From Arion vulgaris (taxonomy: Eukaryota; Mollusca; Gastropoda; Stylommatophora; Arionidae): a stretch of 64,000 nucleotides of DNA. Position numbers and translations under genes: made by a program. Numbering within the stretch: the stretch's first letter is position 1; each line of letters opens with the position of its first letter. Below are positions 1 to 9,283 of the stretch, piece after piece. The notes beneath the pieces were generated by a model. That model was given only the letters and a program-made list of their open reading frames with translations, had not been told where the DNA came from and did no database searches. The stretch spans positions 19,668,867 through 19,732,866 of the forward strand of contig CM036754.1 of the NCBI GenBank assembly GCA_020796225.1, given 5' to 3'.

Positions 1-573
1 CACATACTTGGGGAGAATTTTTCAGCAAATGGAAGAATAACTAATGAAATTCAACACAGATGCAACAAAGCAAATCAAATGATAGGGCAAATGGCGCCAA
101 TTTTAAGATGCAAACACGTCACCATGAACACAAAAGAGCAATGTTCAACACAATCTTTCTCCCACATTATGTTACCAGTGCCAAACCTGGACGCTGACAA
201 CAAACGATAGAAGAAAACTAGTCACAACAGAGATGAAGTGTCTACGCAGAATGCTGGGTGTAACAAGAAGAGACCGGTTGAGAAATGAAGACATCAGGAA
301 AAAGTGGGTACAACATCAGTACTAGACTTCATCAAGAAACAACAAATTAAATGGTTCGGTCACGTAAGCAGATTACCATCAGACAGTGCACCCCAAAGAG
401 CAATGCTGCTCCGATACAATGGGTACAAAGCAAAAGGCAGGGCCACGCAAAAGATGGACCTCAGAGATAACAGAGGCGACGAAAGAGACTATCTACGAAG
501 CGCATACTAGGGCCCGTTTTAGAAATCTCTTCCTGACCTGACGCTGTGAGGCATACAGGATTCGAGAAAGAAA
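1..573 (+). mobile_element. RTE-like LINE 3' fragment (end of reverse transcriptase)
   Basis: C-terminal part of a non-LTR reverse transcriptase, cut by the window edge. Frame 1 opens with LGENFSANGRI, then NEIQHRCNKANQMIG, which is the 'YLG...G.I..EI..R..KA' block that follows the RT palm in RTE-type endonuclease-reverse transcriptases. After frameshifts near 150 and 300 come CLRRMLGVTRRDRLRN and IKWFGHVSRLP, the arginine-rich tail typical of these proteins. Related fragments lie at 6275, 17330, 20325, 21535 (reverse) and 27440 (reverse), so this is a repeated family. It is a dead copy with at least two frameshifts. The RTE assignment is from memory of the tail motif; other clades with a similar tail are possible. 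Confidence 0.8.
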
Positions 574-584
574 GAAAGAAACAG

Positions 585-685
585 TATACTATTTAAGATG
601 ACGCAAAGCCAGTATACTGTCTAATTTAATATACGTTTCAAAGTACATGCATCAGGAGGTAAAATAAATAACCGAGTACAAGAGC
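585..685. mobile_element. Truncated copy of 135-bp TTAA MITE
   Basis: It matches the MITEs at 15673 and 45188 over the core (TTTAAGATGACGCAAAGCC and the following bases) and ends in front of a TTAA at 686-689. The other end is lost. It abuts the LINE tail at 573. Confidence 0.5.
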
Positions 686-689
686 TTAA

Positions 690-1190
690 GAAAATGTTAA
701 AATGTTAAACGAATGTTAGAGAGCAGTGACAAAGTAAAATTATAGTGAACAAAATGGAGATAGAATGTTGAGAGAGTAAGAGAGGGAGAGAGAGAGAGTA
801 AGAGAGTAAGAGAGAGATATAAGAAAAAGAAAGATGCTACATAATTAGTCAATAAAAACATCTCCAGTCTGTGTCCGCCAAAGCTCTATTGTGTTATGCA
901 GCATTTAATGGTGACGATAACAAATATATCGGTTGGAATGTCGGTTTCTAATCATTGTGATTAGTGTCACATGTCTATATTATCTATCTCACCTTCTCGT
1001 TTTCTATTTGTTGATGAGGAAGAAAATAGAAAGCCCTCACACAGACAATTACTTTATAATCTGATGTGTGGGAGAGTTGATTTGTTGTTCTTGATTTTTA
1101 TTGATTTTTCTTCTTTTTTTCGGTCAACAATCATCTGTTATTTTCCATTACGTACTATTTTATTCAAGAACAAAAATCGAATCTTTTGAA
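690..1190. other. No recognised element; GA-rich run
   Basis: A short GA-rich stretch lies at about 776-815. The rest is AT-rich sequence in which I recognise nothing; the 72-residue open frame at 971-1189 shows no domain. Confidence 0.5.
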
Positions 1191-1475
1191 GCAGAGAACT
1201 ACAGAAACATTTTTTTAGAACGTCTTGGACAGAGACGAGACAAAATAAGGACATCCTACAAGACCTGAACATCCAGAAACTGGCTCATAAATAACATAAT
1301 CTCCAGGAAATTGTAGTATTTTAGTATTAAATGTCGTAGTGGTCTAGAAAGATGAAACAGGGGACGGTCAAGACGACGGTGGTATCATGACATTAAAGTA
1401 GCCTTTAAAATGACGTTTGGGGAGACGGAAGAACTTGCGATAGACCGTTTTCCAGAGCAATGTTCTGCTAAATGA
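1190..1475 (+). mobile_element. LINE 3' fragment, family F
   Basis: A degenerate non-LTR reverse-transcriptase tail. The recognisable block is the arginine-rich stretch near 1355-1390 followed by WYHDIKVAFKMTFGE, equivalent to 'RGRPRRRWLQDIKETL.M'. The same block recurs at 4395, 51775 and 53885. Frameshifts and stops are present throughout, so it is not functional. Confidence 0.65.
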
Positions 1476-1499
1476 CATGCAACAGGAAGATATATATAT

Positions 1500-1960
1500 A
1501 TGACCTTTTCGTCTTTACAGACGGTCAATTGGCAAGTGTTTTACTGTGACAACTTCTGAGTTTTCGCATTTCTCTCTTGTCGTTCAGCTCGTACATAAGT
1601 CTCTTCTCAAAAGACTCTGCGCCCTTTCGCAATTTGGCTTTCCACACAACTCTATCATCAGCTAGTTTTCCCCATGTGCTGGGACCTATAGAAAAGTTTT
1701 TCATTGAGCATTTGCAGACATCTTTATATCTGAGCAGTGGTCTGCCCTGGTGCCTCTTCCCCTCCGAAAGTTCACACAATAACATTTGTTTTGGTATGCG
1801 ACAAGTTTCCATTCTTCTCAGATGCCCTAACCATCTTAGTCGTCTACTCCTGAACATGCTCATGATGAAAGGCAGATTTGCACGTTGCAGTACTTCAGAG
1901 TTGATTATCTTGTCGTACCACCTGATGTTCACAATCTTGCGGAGACATCGAAGGTGAAAG
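1500..1960 (-). mobile_element. LINE 3' fragment with 'RRLRWLGH' tail
   Basis: The minus strand encodes a 135-residue open stretch (1932 to 1525) holding RRLRWLGHLRRMETCRIPKQ, then ELSEGKRHQGRPLLRYKDVC and WGKLADDRVVWK. This is the classic C-terminal tail of invertebrate non-LTR pol proteins ('GHVRRM..RIPK.LLYGEL..G.R..GRP.LR.KD'). The downstream zinc-finger part seen in the relatives at 11835 and 52170 is missing. The unbroken frame suggests a fairly young or slowly decaying fragment. The reading frame on the opposite strand is a shadow. Confidence 0.8.
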
Positions 1961-1964
1961 ATGT

Positions 1965-2635
1965 TAAGTCTCCTCTATATATAAATGACAAATAGACCCT
2001 TCGTTATTGTTATATTAGCGGTGAAGACTGTAACTTTTGACCGCAAAGTCAAAACTTAACGGGCCCCTGGCTCGCCTAGGGGGCCACTGGCTCGCCTAGG
2101 GGATGTACTCCCTAGGTTGAATTTTTTCTCCAATTGTTCGATGGGCAGTAAACTCGAAACAAATCTTAGTGGAGGTCTGACGCCTAGACTATGTATATGG
2201 ATGCAAACCGCTGCGTGGATTTTCCTTGATATTCAAGAACCAAATTCCCACGTATGGGTAAATAGCACCCCTGCGTTGTGGAAGTCGCGGGAGAGTCAAA
2301 GACTATGGGAGTGAACCAAAACAGAATATCTGGAGTGGAGCCACTAAGGGATCAAGGGATGCCCTACCCACAGCTAATGCAACCAGATTGATACCAGACG
2401 TCGTGCTTACATATCTCTGGACTATATCAGCGAAGTCGAGAGGGGATAGTTGACGTTTGGGCAACTCAGCAACTAAATAAAAATTGCCGAGGCATGCATC
2501 GCGGAGAAGTCACTTTATGGTCGACTCTGTTGACAAAACCAATCATTAAAGAACGAACTACGTGTCACAAATCCTATTGCTTCGTGAAACAAAGATACCA
2601 ATTATATTGTTAAATTCAGCTCTTACCTTTTTACG
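1965..2635. other. Unrecognised sequence with short direct duplication
   Basis: A GC-rich direct repeat occurs at about 2058-2103, where the unit around CTGGCTCGCCTAGGG appears twice. The rest shows no family I know. Confidence 0.4.
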
Positions 2636-2639
2636 TTAC

Positions 2640-2795
2640 ATATGACTTGTAAGCATACCGCTCCATACCGCTCTATCCTGGTCAACTGGTTCAATCTCTT
2701 CTATGGAATTAAGTTCGACATTTCTCACTGCTCTTAGTAAAGTTCATTTAAGGGTTTCTCTAGGGCGACCTTTCTTTCTTGAACCTGCTACGATT
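2640..2795 (-). mobile_element. LINE 3' fragment, family G
   Basis: It shares 'CATACCGCTCTATCC' and the following 100 bases with 4095-4330, 34550-34610 and 63225-63320. The reverse-orientation copies at 38880 and 46630 show that the family is a LINE tail (NNELKMGRN-type sequence with RRRRW). Read on the minus strand. Confidence 0.55.
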
Positions 2796-2875
2796 TTCAT
2801 TTTCAGAAAGGCGCAAGATTGAATTGAGTGGAATATTGTTGTCTTGCTTTATCTGCTAACAGGCGTGACGAGAAC

Positions 2876-3110
2876 TGATGATGATACAGATGAGGAAGAT
2901 GATGATGATGATGAAGATGAAGAAAATGAAAATGATGATGATGACGATTATGATGATGGATGACGACGACGATGATGATGATGATGAAGATGATGATGAA
3001 GATGCTAATGAAGATAATGAAGATGAAGATAATGAAGATGAAGATAATGAAGATGAAGATGATGCTGAAGATGATGATGTTGAAGATGATGATGATGATG
3101 AAGATCGTCG
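2876..3110. repeat. GAT/GAA trinucleotide microsatellite
   Basis: About 235 bp of GATGAT/GATGAA repeats. It creates an acidic Asp/Glu open frame on one strand and an Ile/His-rich one on the other. Neither is a gene. Confidence 0.95.
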
Positions 3111-3604
3111 ATACTGGCGCGTACATCACGAGTCGTTGATGATGATAATTGGATTCAGATAGCGTGACCCATACTGAGACTGACGACTTCAATGAAAGCT
3201 GACTTTATGTTTATGATGTTCTGAATAAATCGTGGACTGGTCAACCGTACTCTACAGATTAGTAACCGACTGTCTGACATGTGCCGCATTGCAAGCACAA
3301 CGTTAAACTATCCTGCTGGACGTTTGACTGCACCAATAAAACTGTCGACACCTTCGTTGTTCTGGTGTTTATGTATTCTCATTCTTCCCTTTGATGCGCA
3401 TTCATCGGGTTCTTTTGCGTTTTTCGCATTATTTTTTTCGTCCATACTTTTGTTGTTTATAACATTTACTATTGTTATTTATACACAATTCTTTATAATG
3501 TTTGTGAGCAGTTTTTGCACTGTCTATTCATCCTTTCTGTTCTGTTTCTTCACTCTTCAATAATAACTGTATAATTATTCCTTCTGTTCATTGTTTAATC
3601 GCCA
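3111..3604. other. No recognised element
   Basis: T-rich sequence with one 94-residue hydrophobic open frame (3279-3563) of low complexity and no motif I recognise. Confidence 0.4.
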
Positions 3605-3616
3605 TTTCTTTACTAA

Positions 3617-3876
3617 TTCTTCTCCTTCTCCTTCTTTGCGTTCGTTCTTTACGATGAATTTTAATCACTCTGTGTGATATGTTCGATCTTTGCCAAGAAC
3701 GTGTATACGTTGTACATTGGTTTGATAGGCCAGTAAAGGTATAGACTTCTACACGTTTAGGACACATGCATCCGATTTCATCCAAACCTCCTTATCGCCT
3801 CTTACGATATGCCTGACAGGTAACAGTGGTTCTATTCTTTACACCCCAACTTTGGGCCCCGGTAACCACTCGGGCG
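3617..3876 (-). mobile_element. SINE family B, full length
   Basis: A 260-bp element read on the minus strand: head GAGTGGTTACCGGGGCCC, core CATGTCGTAAGAGGCGA, and 3' tail of GAA repeats (here at the left end). It is flanked by near-identical 12-bp direct repeats, TTTCTTTACTAA at 3605-3616 and TTTCTTTATTAA at 3877-3888, so it integrated by target-primed reverse transcription. Other copies are at 13142, 20855, 32429, 45881 and 61826. Confidence 0.85.
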
Positions 3877-4094
3877 TTTCTTTATTAATAATTTTCCGTC
3901 TTTCTCCGGTATCTTGACATAAATTTATTGCATTCTTGCCGTGGACATATTATATATTATTTATTTCTATTTATCGTGTACAAAGGATAAATACATCATT
4001 ATGTGTACACTATCTTTCTATTTTACATTCATCATTTCTTTTTTTTATGTATTGAGCTCATAGTCGATATCCTACATAATAATTCCTCTCGTAC

Positions 4095-4330
4095 TGTTAT
4101 ACGTTACATATGGTCTGCAAGTAATTTCTCCATACCGCTCTATCCTTGACAACTCGCTCAATCTCCTCCATGGAACTGAGACCGATATTTCTTGCCTTTC
4201 TCAGCAAAGTTCGTTTCAGGGTCTCCTTAAGTCACCCTCTCTTTCTTGAACCATTTGCATCTCACTTCAATGCCTGCTTTGATATTCGTTGATCATTTCT
4301 CCTCAAGGTGTGTCCAACATATCTCTATCT
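4095..4330 (-). mobile_element. LINE 3' fragment, family G
   Basis: The longest minus-strand copy of family G in the left half. It begins with ATACGTTACATATGGTCTGC and contains CTCCATACCGCTCTATCCTT. It is homologous to the reverse complement of 46630-46985 and 38880-39935. No intact frame. Confidence 0.6.
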
Positions 4331-4394
4331 TCTCTTTCTTATAACAGTTGATATCCTACATATTTAATAGTTATTTTGTTTTAAGTGTTCACAC

Positions 4395-4745
4395 TTTGTT
4401 TTGTAACAAGGTGTTACAGAAAAGTTCTTAGAATATACTGAACAGAAAAATCACAAAGACAGCCTTACAAGACCTACATATCGAGAATCAATTTCTCATA
4501 AATAACATCATGTCCCTGAGGATGAAATATTTTGGCTATACGTAACAGTGGTTTTGAAAGCACGGTAATAGACGGCATGGTTCCTGGAATATGAGGCAGG
4601 GGACGAACAAGATGAAGCTGGCTGCAGGACATCAAAGAAACCTTGAGCATGAAGATGGATAGTGCGGGAGAACTTACTAGAGACAGAGTTTTTCTTATAG
4701 GCGTTCCGAAAGTGACGTTCCGAAAGGGACATGCTATACTACTTG
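4395..4745 (+). mobile_element. LINE 3' fragment, family F
   Basis: Degenerate RT tail. Visible blocks are DGMVPGI at about 4575, then SWLQDIKETLSMKMDSAGEL and, after a shift, VTFRKGHA at the end. These correspond to 'GMVPG.RGRGRPRRRW..DIKE.L.M....AG.LA.DR...R....ATF..GHA' in family F. Several frameshifts. It is followed by unique AT-rich DNA. Confidence 0.7.
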
Positions 4746-4986
4746 AAGTCCACAACATCTTTTGTCTGTTGATGTGGTTTTATTCAAAGACAACAACAAA
4801 GATACAGTCATTAAGAAAACTAAAGTGAAGATTATAATCAGCGATCATGTACTTCTTTAACTCTAAGTATTGATTCTGTTAACAGACTAGAGACAAAATT
4901 AAGAAGAAATACTGTACTACTGTAAATTGGTAAACCAATTATTGCTCGATAAGGGAAGACACATTTGGTCATAATAGTTCTATAGT

Positions 4987-5153
4987 CAGTGGCGGCTCGT
5001 GATTATTTTTGTTGGTGGGGCCAGACAAACATTTTCGGAAAAATAATGGTTTTGGGTTTGATTACATTTTTATTTATAAAAAAATAAATACACATTACAC
5101 ATTACTTTTAGTGGGGCCCTGCCCCATAGGCTCTTAATGACGAGCCGCCACTG
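4987..5153. mobile_element. hAT-type MITE, CAGTGGCGGCTCG family
   Basis: A 167-bp palindromic element starting CAGTGGCGGCTCGT and ending in its inverse. The interior holds TTGGTGGGGCCAG and a poly-A/T middle. The presumed 8-bp target duplications have diverged (5 of 8 match). Three more copies lie at 26095, 37122 and 44861, two with perfect 8-bp duplications. Confidence 0.85.
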
Positions 5154-5520
5154 ACTGTACTGAAAAATAATTAGTAGGACCAAAATGTGCACCAATATAT
5201 AAAAACGATTGCCAACACTGCCCTATATTATCAAAACAGCACCACTGTCCCTGATTTATTTTTGCCTGCTGGAGTCGTCGACAATTTTATATGCTATGTC
5301 AAATATTATATTATCAGTTCTTTAGTCATTTCATTAAAGAATGAAAAAAATGCACTAAATTATAAACGAAACAATTTAAGCAACAAAATGCTGGTTGCCC
5401 AATTGTGAAATTTGAAATATATCGTCTTCAAACTCAAAAATAAATCAATAATATTATTACAAATTTACAATTAATTGTTATTTTTGTTCCATCATGAATT
5501 TATCATATCATATCCCCATA
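5154..5520. other. No recognised element
   Basis: AT-rich. A 73-residue open frame at 5187-5408 has no motif or relative in the window. Confidence 0.4.
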
Positions 5521-5524
5521 CCTC

Positions 5525-5800
5525 GCCCATGTGTTGGATGGAGGGTTGGGGGAAGTGGCAAGAAAAGCAAAGAATAGTAACACTGCGACCTGCAAGGCAT
5601 GTCGTAAGAGGCGACTGAGGTAGAGGCCTAGGAAGCTACCCTAGTAAATAAAAAGCGTCGAAGAAATCGAATGTGCTGCCTACTTTTAGTCGCATAACTG
5701 GCACAAGGTACAGTCGCTCTTAGGCTCAGATCACATACAAATCACAAAGAGGGGTTTAACAAGTGATCGATATGGAACTTTCGAAGAAGTAGAAGATATC
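5525..5800 (+). mobile_element. SINE family A
   Basis: Shares head (GCAAAGAATAGTA, then GGCATGTCGTAAGAGGCGAC), middle (AAAAAGCGTCG, CGCATAACTGGCACAA) and tail (CAAATCACAAAGAG, GTTTAACAAGTG, CGAAGAAGTAGAAG) with 12702-13002, which has proven target duplications. No duplication is obvious here. Confidence 0.75.
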
Positions 5801-5853
5801 CCTATTCTAAGAAAGTTTAGAATACATTACATATTGTTTCTATACACATATAT

Positions 5854-6058
5854 GCCCACCTGCCAGCGTGTTCGTAGCATGTTGGACGACGGGTGACAAG
5901 CCCCCAGTGAGTGCGGTTCAATTCTGCGGGCTGGTAGAAAAGCCACGGGTTCTCCAGATTTACGGTGTTCGTGGCACTGAATCGAAGGGTTACGATCTCC
6001 ATGGCACAAAGCCGAAGAGCTCAAAAAGCGCAAGTGCTTCTGGATCTAAAAAAAAAAA
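5854..6058 (+). mobile_element. SINE family D, tRNA-derived
   Basis: The head carries a Pol III A-box-like GTAGCATGTTGGACG and a B-box-like GCGGTTCAATTCTGC. The body contains ACGGTGTTCGTGGCAC and CAAGTGCTTCTGGATC, and it ends in poly-A. Copies in the opposite direction at 21265 and 50940 have clean target duplications. Confidence 0.8.
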
Positions 6059-6274
6059 TACACATATTATCTTCAGGCGCACGATGAAACTTAGAAGTTC
6101 AGTTTGTTTACTTAAGTATAATGTTAAATTTATCTGAAATCTTTAAAACTTCAAGCAACAGCTGTGTACTAAAGTTAAGGTCACAATTGTAGTCAACATG
6201 AAATTAAGTTCTGTTTTCACTTCGCTTCATAAACAGACATGCACTTGTTAATTTGCAAGTTTAAAATATCTGAA

Positions 6275-6765
6275 ATGCTAGTCACGACATTGATGAAGTG
6301 TCTAAGCAGAGTGCTGGACGTAACAAGAAGAGACTGGTTTTGAAATAAAGACATGGGGAAAAAAGTGAGTACACTATCAGTACTGAACTTCCTCAATAAA
6401 CAAAAAAATACAATTTCAGCCACATAAGCATATTACCAACAGGCAGTTCGTCTCAAATGGCAATGATACTTATATACAGTAAATATAGAGACCCACGTCG
6501 GTGCCATAGAGTTCCTGCGCTGCCGCTGAGATCTTTCTGTGTAAGAAAGAGATCACAGCACACATGGTTACTCACCGAAGTGCAGTGAGGATGGCCCAAT
6601 CAATCAATACAGTGAATTCAAGGCAATCGACAGTCCAAGCACAAGGGGAACACAGAAATAACAGAGGCAATGAAAGACATCATGTACAAAGTTCCACGAA
6701 AAATCCGTTTTAGAAATCTGTTTTATCCTGTGAAGCAAAACATGGTTAAAGAAAGAAAAAGAAAA
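6275..6765 (+). mobile_element. RTE-like LINE tail split by a SINE
   Basis: Degenerate copy of the tail seen at 1-573: CAGAGTGCTGGACGTAACAA, AAGAGACTGGTT, then after the interruption at about 6483-6613 it resumes with AGTCCAAGCACAAGG and ends TTTAGAAATCTG. The interrupting piece is SINE family H, flanked by ATACAGT repeats. Confidence 0.65.
6483..6613 (-). mobile_element. SINE family H fragment
   Basis: Reverse complement of the element at 34740-35110. It contains TGCGCTGCCGCTGAGATC, AGAGATCACAGCACACATGG and a terminal (AATC)n tail. It lies between ATACAGT direct repeats inside an RTE tail. Confidence 0.6.
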
Positions 6766-6829
6766 AGAAGGTGCATGCTATTTCATCCCTATTGTTCTGC
6801 AAGACATGTTATGCAGTCATTTTCGATAT

Positions 6830-6960
6830 AAGGGAAGACTACAATAAAACTATGTAGCAACGGCGAAACACGTACAAACAAAGTAATGTAGTTTGACAAG
6901 CTAGAAAAACAATATACAGCGACGTTTCGACAAAAAATGCTTTATCAAACAAAGCAAAGG
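6830..6960 (-). mobile_element. Penelope-like element terminal fragment
   Basis: Reverse complement of the Penelope-like 3' end: AAACACGTACAAACAAAGTA, then CGACGTTTCGACAAAAAATG and CTTTATCAAAC. No coding part is attached. Confidence 0.6.
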
Positions 6961-6995
6961 ATTCAACAGAAGCCAAGAAAGACTTCTTGATTCCT

Positions 6996-7241
6996 GGTTG
7001 TTTTTTTTTAAAATTGTTTTTGTACTTTGTAAAACTACAGTACTTTGGTTTTTTTTAAAAATTGTTTTTGTACTTTGTAAAACTACAGTACTTTGGTTTT
7101 TTTTAAAATTGTTTTGTACTTTGTAAAACTACAGTACTTTGGTTTTTTTTTTAAATTGTTTTTGTACTTTGTAAAACTACAGTACTTTGGTTTTTTTTTT
7201 AAATTGTTTTTGTACTTTGTAAAACTACAGTACTTTGGTTT
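6996..7241. repeat. ~50-bp tandem repeat seeded by Penelope end
   Basis: Five units of about 48-50 bp, each with a T-tract, AAATTGTTTTTGTAC and TTTGTAAAACTACAGTAC. The last block equals part of the Penelope-like terminus (TTTTGTAAAACTATAGTAC at 14600). Units differ mostly in T-tract length. Confidence 0.9.
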
Positions 7242-7245
7242 TTTT

Positions 7246-7765
7246 TCGTCTTTCGCCATACACAGTCATTTCAAAAATTAGCTTCAAGTTTGTCTAGCAA
7301 GAAGAACTATCACAAACCGGAGTAGCATAGTCTAATTTTTCCAGAAGAACATAACTCAAACACATTTCCCCGAGACAACAATGTCTGGTCTACATGAAAA
7401 TAAATTAAGATTAAAAGTTCAATCAGCAACTGCTAATAACTACAAGCTAAAGACGGATGTGCTGAAGCCATGACGCATAATTTGCTGCAATACATCATCA
7501 TCAGTCTACGTCGCGCCCAAGGGCGTATAAGGCAGAGGGAACAAAATATCCACTCAATGTGATCTTGTGTCTTTGTTTGTACCTCAAAGCTTGTCATAGA
7601 CATGTCTTTGAGCTCTGCTTCACAATTGTTCCTAGACCTCTTGTCAAGACTCCGATGTTCCTGCAGTATCCACTGCATGGCGTGTCTTGATCGGCTTTAT
7701 TTTCCCATCCTGAGCATATATCCAGTTTGCTAAAACACAACCTTATTTCTGGTGGGTCATTTCTG
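7246..7765. other. No recognised element
   Basis: Nothing recognised. Short open frames on the minus strand (7433-7809) overlap the next SINE fragment and have no motif. Confidence 0.4.
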
Positions 7766-7905
7766 CACCAACAAATGGCGTGCAATTTTTGTCGACAGGG
7801 CGAAGCCATAAGGAAACCCCTTTACAATAAAGTCATTTCTTCGTCTTTAAACCTTTTTAGACAACCTTTTTCCCAAAACAAAAAGTGGGGGAAAAAAACC
7901 TGAAT
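7765..7905 (+). mobile_element. SINE family C, 3' part
   Basis: Shares AATGGCGTGCAATTT, GAGGGCGAAGCCATA-like sequence and ACAATAAAGTCA with the fuller copies at 37484 and 42309. The tRNA-like head is missing. Confidence 0.6.
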
Positions 7906-8892
7906 ATTTAAGAAAATCATGCTCGGCCTGGTTAAAGTAATTTATCGACCTTGCTTTACCCTCCCTACCTTCCCATCCTTCTTCAAACATACATTTGAAA
8001 CGCTAAATAAAAGAAACAGACAGACAAATGAATTCAGATTCTATGCTATTCAGTCAAGCACGTTTACATAAGCATCCGTCAAGACAAACATTATTGTCAT
8101 ATATATCTCTCTACATTTTATCTTATGGTTCTGCACTTGTATCTATTTGGTCATTTCAACTCGGCAAATATTTCATCTCTCCCTTTCTCAAATTATTACA
8201 ACATAGATCAAGTTTTATTGAATACAGTTATGCTTGAGAACTCTAGTTTCTTGTATCTTTATTTTATCCTTAATGTTACATGATCAGATATTTCCGTTTG
8301 CGTGTAACATCTACCAGGGAGGTTTTAATAGAAACACCTTTCCTTGCACAATTCTCTCTTAAACCCCCGCCTCCCTGGATCTTCTCCAATTTTCTTCAGA
8401 ACGCTATTTAAAACGTGTTAGTCTGGCAGACAGACGTTGTTTGAAATGATGAAAAGTTCTGCTTATCTGAACTAGTTCTATTTGAGTGAGTAGTTCCTTC
8501 ATACATCATCCAGAGCTCTTCAATCAAGCTCTTGAAAATTCTTCTTTGAAGAGAGTGGGCTCTCGTATCTTTGATCCATATTTCCTTAGCATTACTCATA
8601 TTCAAAAAACGTTGTGTAGATACATTGATGATAAAAGAAATGGGGATTGATAAAGGGTACGGGGTATTATTCACCATATTTACAGGGCAGTTACAAATCA
8701 CATTTTAACACAACTAAAAGTAAGATGTAAAACTACCACTTATAACAGACGTAACTAGTCGTTGACCAGACATTTCTTTCTGATTTTATCACTTCTTTCC
8801 AACTCGTCCCATTTTATATTCATTATTCTTCACAGACGTCTATTTTCAAATGTATTCAATTTGCTTTCTATATCTTTCATTTGTCTCTTTCC
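7906..8892. other. About 1 kb with no recognised element
   Basis: Contains short open frames at 8028-8237 (+) and 8701-8408 (-) without domains. The 97-residue minus-strand frame has no relative in the window. I see no splice-flanked conserved exon. Confidence 0.4.
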
Positions 8893-9066
8893 TGATCCAG
8901 AAGCACTTCAGCTTTCAGCTCTTGTGCTCGGTGCCATAGACATCGTAACCCTTCGGTTCGGTGCCACGAACACCGTAAATCTGGAGAAACTGTGGCTTTT
9001 CTGCCAGCCCGCGGAAATGAACCTACACTCACAGGGAGCTTGTCACCCGTCGTCCAACGCGGTTCT
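8893..9066 (-). mobile_element. SINE family D, truncated
   Basis: Minus-strand copy. GATCCAGAAGCACTTCAG marks the 3' end at left, then CATCGTAACCCTTCGGTTCG. The tRNA-like head on the right is cut short after CACCCGTCGTCCAACGCG. Confidence 0.75.
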
Positions 9067-9283
9067 CAAACCGTAACCGTTCTCAAAGTTCACTATGAGG
9101 TCAAAATGAAAGAACACGAAAATCGACTAACCTTACCTGCATCACTGGTGTGCAAAGGATAGAGTTTCATAGATCTATCAAAACAAAACAAATATAGTGA
9201 TAGAAGATTGAAGGATGATACGAAAATGGGAATGAAGGCAAGAAACATAAACATAGAAAAAAATGATGTAGTAGATTTGACTA
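9067..9283 (+). other. Possible degenerate coding remnant, left half
   Basis: Lysine-rich open sequence upstream of a transposon (for example SDRRLKDDTKMGMKARNINI). It seems to continue after the insertion at 11463. I do not recognise the protein. Confidence 0.3.

Noticed and set aside
1577..1957. 126-residue open frame on the plus strand
   Set aside because: Antisense shadow of the LINE tail, which has recognisable motifs on the minus strand.
2803..3192. Acidic Asp/Glu-rich and Ile/His-rich open frames
   Set aside because: Translation of a GAT/GAA microsatellite on the two strands.
4987..5153. Hairpin considered as a microRNA precursor or terminator
   Set aside because: It is one of four copies of a hAT MITE with 8-bp target duplications, so the palindrome is a transposon feature.
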